A program made the position numbers and the translations under genes. DNA of 22,734 nt, from positions 593 through 23,326 of the forward strand of contig BRYA01000994.1 in assembly GCA_030267965.1 (NCBI GenBank), in the 5' to 3' direction. The notes under the pieces were generated by a model. The model was not told the DNA's origin, did no database searches, and saw only the letters and a program-made list of their open reading frames with translations. The DNA is from Triparma columacea (taxonomy: Eukaryota; Sar; Bolidophyceae; Parmales; Triparmaceae). Below, piece by piece: positions 19,501 to 22,734 of this stretch. The first letter of the stretch is position 1. Every line of letters begins with the position of its first letter.

Positions 19501-22428
19501 GGTGTTTCCTTAATTGTGTAGCAAGTGCCAATCCTTCTGATGACGGCTCATTTGAAAAGTCAGGAAGATTCTACTGCGTAAACGGAGGAACAATCGGAGG
19601 AATTGCTGGACAATGCACCTGCACTTCCTGCAATGAAGGATTTGATGGCCCAAACTGCGCTACCTGTGCAGAAGGCTACGGTGCTAATGCTTTAGCTTGC
19701 ATCCGTACCTGTCAAGCCACCTCTAATCCTGCTGATGACGGGTCTCTTGAAAGTCAAGGAAACTTCTACTGCATCAATGAGGGGACAGTCAGTGGGTTTG
19801 CAGAATCTTGCAACTGTACCTGTAGCTCTGGGTTTGAAGGCAATCACTGCCAGACTCTTTCTGTCTGTGAAGCCACTTTGAAGCCAACTGATGTGGGGGG
19901 AGATGGGAACTTCTATTGTACCAATGGTGGAAGAATTGGAGGTACAACAGGCAACTGCACCTGCGCCCAGTGTAACCCTGGGTTTGCTGGAATTCACTGC
20001 GACAAAACTGCACCTATTGTAATTGATGCAAACGAAGACAAATCTGACAGCAACTCCATCCTTTGGGCTGGCCTTACAGCAGCTGTTTTGGTTATAGCTC
20101 TTTTATTCAGCTACTTTTGTTTCATCAAGCACCCAGCTGTTTCAAAAGAGGGCTTTTCAAGGGCAAACAGTAAGCTTTCTGTTGTTGTTCCAGCAGAAGG
20201 TGTCCTGAGTGACAGTCAATATGACAAGATGACAATTGCAAAGACGGCAAACAAAATGAAGAACCAGGTTCAAAATTATACACCTGAAGAGGAAAAACAA
20301 ATCAAAATGGGCATTGAATTGCATATGAGTTGCAAGGAAATTGGAACCAAGGCAAAGATCATAAAGAGCCCTGACGAAAGAGTTGACATGAAGTTGTTCC
20401 ACTTAGAAGGAGAGGTTGTGGCAACACTTGTTGCTTCAACCACTCTAGACACAACTGCTGAGGAAGGTGCAGCCTGGGCTATAGTTGGTCTCGATGGTAG
20501 GACACACCTACGAAAAGCAAAAATCAAAGGATTTAGACTTTTGAAGGTTGAGCATGTCAACCCCCACACCCTCTACTACGTCACTTCAAGAAATATGGGA
20601 TTCCCTGGGATGGCTGCTCGAGATGCGAGGAACATAGTGACTTGGAAGAAGCAGGAAGATGGCAGGATGGTAATCAGCACTTTGGATTCTGAAGCCATGA
20701 AGAAGAAGTACCCTGTCAAGAAAGGTAATGTCTTGGTTGAAGCACAGACAACCTATATATATGAGCCAACAGACGCAATAGGAGATGTGCCTCAGACAAA
20801 ACTTACATTTACTGCAAAGATTGACATGAAGGTGAGGAGTGGACGGAATGAGGAATGTGGGGGGAAGAGTGCAGAGGGTTTTGCAGGGGGAGGTCACAGC
20901 GACAATGTATTCCACACTAACTAATCCCAATCCCCAACCCCCCCACTTCCAACAAAAGGGTTACGTCCCACCCTCATTTGTCAACATGTTTGCTTCAAAC
21001 TTTCTCCTTCAGGTCTCAGATCTTAGAAAGGACTTTGACAAGAGCAAGGAGATTGAAGCCTTCAAGAGTAGCAGTGGAGACACAGCTAGTAAAATGTCAA
21101 GAAATAGCATTGAGCCTTCTCTGCTGGTTGACAGCTTTGAGCTGGAGTTTGAGAGAGACAAGAAGGGAAACATGGTTTCTCTTGGCAAGGGTGCTTTTGG
21201 AAATGTGCTCTTGGCAGACTATCATGGGACAAAATGTGCTTACAAGGAGATCCTTCCGTCATCACTCTCACAAGAGACTCTAGAGAGGTTCTTCCTTGAG
21301 CTAAAGCTCATTGGAACGCTGAGGCATCCCAACATTGCTCAATGTCTTGGTGTTGTGTGGGAGCTAGAAGACCATGGCATCATGTTTGAGCTGTGTAAGA
21401 ATGGAGGCCTTGATGACTTTCTCAAGGGCCAAAAAGAGAACTTGGAGTTGATTAGTTGGAAAAAAACTATTTCTGCTCAAGCTGCTCATGATAAAGCTGA
21501 GAAGGGCAAAGTTACTAAAGGTTCAACCTTGTCACTTCTCATTCACCAAGGTATTGGGCTGAAGACATCCTGGGCTCTAGGAATTGCAAAGGGCTGTGCC
21601 TTTCTTCATGGCAAGAATCCACCGATTGTGCATAGAGACTTGAAGTGCGCAAATGTTTTGATCAGTGATGATTTAGCTGCCAAGATCACAGACTTTGGAG
21701 AAAGCAGGCATTTGGGTAGTGAAGGAGATCAAGAGAAAACAATGACAACTGTCGGTACCCCCTACTTTATGGCGCCAGAGATATTTAGTTCTGATGATAT
21801 TGACAGGATGTACTCAAAAGAGGTAGACATTTACTCCTATGGTATGCTGCTGTTAGAACTCTTTTATGATGGAGAAATCAAGAAGGCCTACAGGAAGGGG
21901 TGGGGACCAATGGTTGTGATGAACAGGGTAGGGAACGGATGGAGACCTGATCTGAAGTTGGTGGAGGCTGAAGACAAAGACCTTGCTGATATCATGAGGA
22001 AATGCTGGGTTAGAGAACCTGCGGAGAGACCAGCCTTCAAGGAAATGATAAAGTTCTTCCAGAAAAAGCTTATGATGCTTGATATGGAGACAAAGAGTAT
22101 GAAGGGTTTGCTGATGAAGCAGAGTGAGAAGGAAGACAAGCCTAGGACTATTGAGCCTGTCCACAAAAACAAGTTAGCAGCTTCAAAACCAATAAAAAGG
22201 TCAGCTACAGCAGCAGCTGGGGTAGGGATAAAGCCAAGCTTTCTAGATGGACTCTTAAATGATGGCATAATGCCAGAGCCACTGGAGATGAAGCAAAGTA
22301 AAGTTTCATTAAAGGAAGAAAAAGTAAAAGATAGCTCAGAAGAAGACAAGGAAGGTGACAAGGATGGAAATGAAACCAGTGGTTCTGGGATGACAATGCT
22401 TTTGGCTGGACTCAAGTATGAAGGTTAA
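9578..22428 (+). CDS. giant tandem receptor kinase: N-terminal region plus two (beta-helix/EGF/TM/START/TKL kinase) modules
   Basis: Model join(9578..9698,9778..10257,10369..11169,11386..11742,11932..12558,12687..14198,14308..18792,18901..20831,20959..22428), 11784 nt, 3927 aa. Introns 1-7 are all phase 1 and intron 8 is phase 0. No stop separates the parts: exon 6 joins the N-terminal region to the first receptor, and exon 7 runs from the first kinase into the second ectodomain. Predicted order: signal peptide (26-38 hydrophobic), unrecognised region to about 1000, TM 1005-1029, basic loop, hydrophobic segment 1078-1097, beta-helix and EGF repeats, TM 1681-1702, START and kinase 1 (K2027, D2158), tail, hydrophobic segment 2508-2527, second ectodomain, TM about 3181-3203, START and kinase 2 (K3534, D3665). 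The topology is self-consistent, with both ectodomains outside and both kinases inside. Alternative: two or three genes with internal starts (for example ATG 13508) despite the open frame. Confidence 0.7.
11786..11880 (+). repeat. degenerate CCACATCCTCATC-type repeat inside intron 4 of the receptor gene
   Basis: Imperfect copies of CCACATCCTC / CCACGTCC / CCATGTCCTCC fill the middle of the intron at 11743-11931. The repeat is pyrimidine-rich and lies upstream of the acceptor CCACAG. It is probably only a simple-sequence expansion. Confidence 0.6.
13508..14198 (+). other. first ectodomain: signal-like segment and PMP-type beta-helix
   Basis: Residues 1070-1299. ATG 13508 begins a good signal-peptide-like stretch (IMLSLIFWACLVVVGGRSLA), after which the sequence shared with the second copy starts (EVNVVDMNGLFNTVSN, 13592). 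The repeats GGGVVIS, FSNNRAT, GGGAIYV and FSGNTAD match the GGAI and FxxN pattern of polymorphic membrane protein repeats, which fold as right-handed beta-helices and often act in adhesion. The domain ends at the phase-1 intron 14199-14307. Confidence 0.75.
14380..15410 (+). repeat. six EGF-like cysteine-rich repeats, copy 1
   Basis: Each unit follows the pattern DDGS-x-GNFYCINGG, G-x-CTCTSC, G-x-C. Several units also carry the linker C-x-GYTGDAPWC. Repeat DNA is similar enough to suggest recent expansion within the array. The block forms the membrane-proximal stalk of receptor 1 and ends just before the TM helix at about 15450-15515. The role is probably extracellular binding or spacing; the ligand is unknown. 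Confidence 0.85.
15556..16310 (+). other. START-like lipid-binding domain, copy 1
   Basis: The region after the TM ends with GDVPQTKLTFISKVDLKGHIP followed by LVNIFATNY, a signature of the C-terminal strands and helix of START domains. The upstream DERVDMKLFYLEG, LKVEHVNEHTLYYI and MSARDGRNI segments also fit. START domains bind a lipid in a deep pocket. Here it would sit on the cytosolic side between membrane and kinase, so lipid control of kinase activity is plausible but inferred. Confidence 0.7.
16400..17330 (+). other. TKL protein kinase domain, copy 1
   Basis: All catalytic motifs are intact: glycine loop GKGAFGNV, lysine in CAYKE (codon 16488), HRDLKCAN (Asp codon 16881), DFG (16935-16943), GTPYFMAPE, DIYSYGMLLLE and the C-lobe Arg in EGRPSF. 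HRDLKxxN, GTPxxMAPE and the general pattern suit tyrosine-kinase-like Ser/Thr kinases. A loop of roughly 40 residues between KGQKE and GIGLKTKWAL is an insert before helix E. The domain is likely active. Confidence 0.9.
17648..17760 (+). repeat. 57-bp tandem repeat in the tail of kinase 1
   Basis: GAAGGAGGCACAGAAGG starts at 17648 and again at 17705, giving two 19-residue units with the core KEAQK-x-DPV-x-AIF. It directly follows GSGMTMLL, where copy 2 ends after only a few more residues. The repeat and the Lys/Glu-rich stretch after it are unique to copy 1 and link it to the second receptor. Confidence 0.8.
17925..18167 (+). other. linker between receptors: internal signal-like helix and R-V-R-R motif
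   Basis: FVALAILLCLFLAGLSEVEG (residues 2508-2527) follows a basic stretch and looks like a signal peptide or signal anchor placed inside the protein. About 55 residues later comes GRVRRAEEVN. The R-V-R-R (codons 18150-18161) matches the furin-type consensus R-x-K/R-R and ends only two residues before the sequence shared by both receptors begins (18168). Cleavage at either point would release a separate second receptor; this is inference. Confidence 0.6.
18168..18792 (+). other. second ectodomain: PMP-type beta-helix
   Basis: It begins EVNVVDMNGLFNTVSN exactly like the first copy and shares KCSEGTCA, VEDNASCVLDGEN and GTLILRALTF. It shows FSNNRATSITYGGGAIYV and FYENTADIGGG. It is more diverged from copy 1 at inter-repeat turns than in strands. 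It ends at the phase-1 intron 18793-18900, equivalent to the intron after the first beta-helix. Confidence 0.75.
18960..20005 (+). repeat. six EGF-like cysteine-rich repeats, copy 2
   Basis: Same order and spacing as the copy 1 array, with long blocks nearly identical in DNA. Repeats 3 and 4 show swaps of linker sequence between units (for example GPHCETCAEGY against GPNCATCAEGY in copy 1), as expected if units recombine. A TM helix follows at about 20058-20130 (AGLTAAVLVIALLFSYFCFI). Confidence 0.85.
20185..21050 (+). other. START-like lipid-binding domain, copy 2, split by an intron
   Basis: Equivalent to copy 1, but interrupted by a phase-0 intron at 20832-20958 (AAG|GTGAGG ... AAAAG|GGT). 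Joining gives KIDMK-GYVPPSFVNMFASN, which aligns with KVDLKGHIPAQLVNIFATN of copy 1, where no intron exists. The START region is clearly more diverged than the kinase lobe after it. Confidence 0.7.
21150..22080 (+). other. TKL protein kinase domain, copy 2
   Basis: Intact motifs: GKGAFGNV (from 21184), lysine in CAYKE (codon 21244), HRDLKCAN (Asp codon 21637), DFG (21691-21699), GTPYFMAPE and ERPAF. The N-lobe is almost identical to copy 1, with mostly silent changes, whereas the insert before helix E differs strongly. The C-terminal tail repeats copy 1 as far as GSGMTMLL, then ends AGLKYEG and stop at 22426-22428. The domain is likely active. Confidence 0.9.
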
Positions 22429-22734
22429 AGGGAATAGTGGCAAAGGGAAGGACAATCTTTCTAGCTGTGGAGGTAAACTAGAGAAATGTTGTATGTAGGA
22501 AACTGTTAGTTTATTTGCGCTTTGCATCACTTTGTTCTAGGCTTCGCTGTGTAGAAGTGTGTAATGAAAAAGAAGTTTGTTGGATGTTGGGGTTGGAGAC
22601 TGAAGGTAAGGGAAAAAAGTGTGTGGGGAGAGTAATGTGTAGGTGAGAGGAAGGGGGAGGAGAGAGGAGGATTGAGGCTTGTGGGGGGTTGTATAGTTGT
22701 TTTGGGTTGAGAGGAGAGAGTAGCAGAGAGGAGA
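22429..22734 (+). other. 3' flank of the giant receptor gene
   Basis: This 306-bp stretch holds the expected 3' UTR and is G-rich toward the window end. A TGTAATGAAAAA sequence near 22559 could serve in polyadenylation. I see no coding sequence. Confidence 0.4.

Larger units (their letters stand above)
13592..22405 (+). repeat. tandem duplication of a whole receptor-kinase unit
   Basis: Unit 1 runs from 13592 (GAGGTGAATGTGGTC) to about 17645 (GGGATGACAATGCTTTTG). Unit 2 runs from 18168 to about 22402 with the same two end sequences. Both contain beta-helix, intron, EGF array, TM, START, kinase and tail in the same order. About 520 bp of unique sequence (17646-18167) lies between them. The introns at 14199-14307 and 18793-18900 share much of their sequence, including TTTACGTTACC and CTGCACCAATTCCT. 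Confidence 0.9.

Overview
The window is nuclear DNA of a eukaryote. Genes are split by short introns (about 80-216 bp, GT-AG, mostly GTGAGx or GTAAGx donors with C/T-rich acceptors) and lie very close together. Two convergent stop codons are 43 bp apart and two divergent start codons 188 bp apart. An organellar RAP protein, a CW zinc-finger protein and EGF/START/TKL receptor kinases together suggest a compact unicellular alga, perhaps a stramenopile. That placement is inference. I see no tRNA, rRNA, CRISPR array or transposase.

Layout. (1) Positions 1-112 may hold the edge of a minus-strand exon (weak). (2) 416-2978, plus: a three-exon GT41 glycosyltransferase (TPR plus OGT/SPINDLY-type catalytic region, 783 aa) that unexpectedly starts with a signal peptide. 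(3) 3205-5988, plus: a three-exon RAP-domain, FASTK-like protein (852 aa) with a transit-like N-terminus and a repeat-derived linker. (4) 6032-9389, minus: a nine-exon gene (812 aa) with an unclassified, methyltransferase-like N-terminal region, a charged coiled coil and a CW-type zinc finger. (5) 9578-22428, plus: a nine-exon gene whose exons join in phase to one 3927-residue reading frame.

The last gene is the main discovery. It appears to encode two complete receptor kinases in series in one polypeptide. Each has a PMP-type beta-helix, six EGF-like repeats, a transmembrane helix, a START-like lipid-binding domain and an intact TKL kinase. They follow a further unrecognised N-terminal region of about 1000 residues. 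Internal hydrophobic segments lie just before each beta-helix, so both ectodomains would face outside and both kinases inside. An R-V-R-R motif sits just before the second receptor. The array arose by tandem duplication, because exon structure and even one intron are shared between the copies. One intron is present in only one copy, and a kinase-insert segment has diverged sharply between otherwise near-identical lobes.

Exon coordinates come from reading splice motifs and checking codon phase by hand. All four gene models give lengths divisible by three, but no transcript or database evidence was available.
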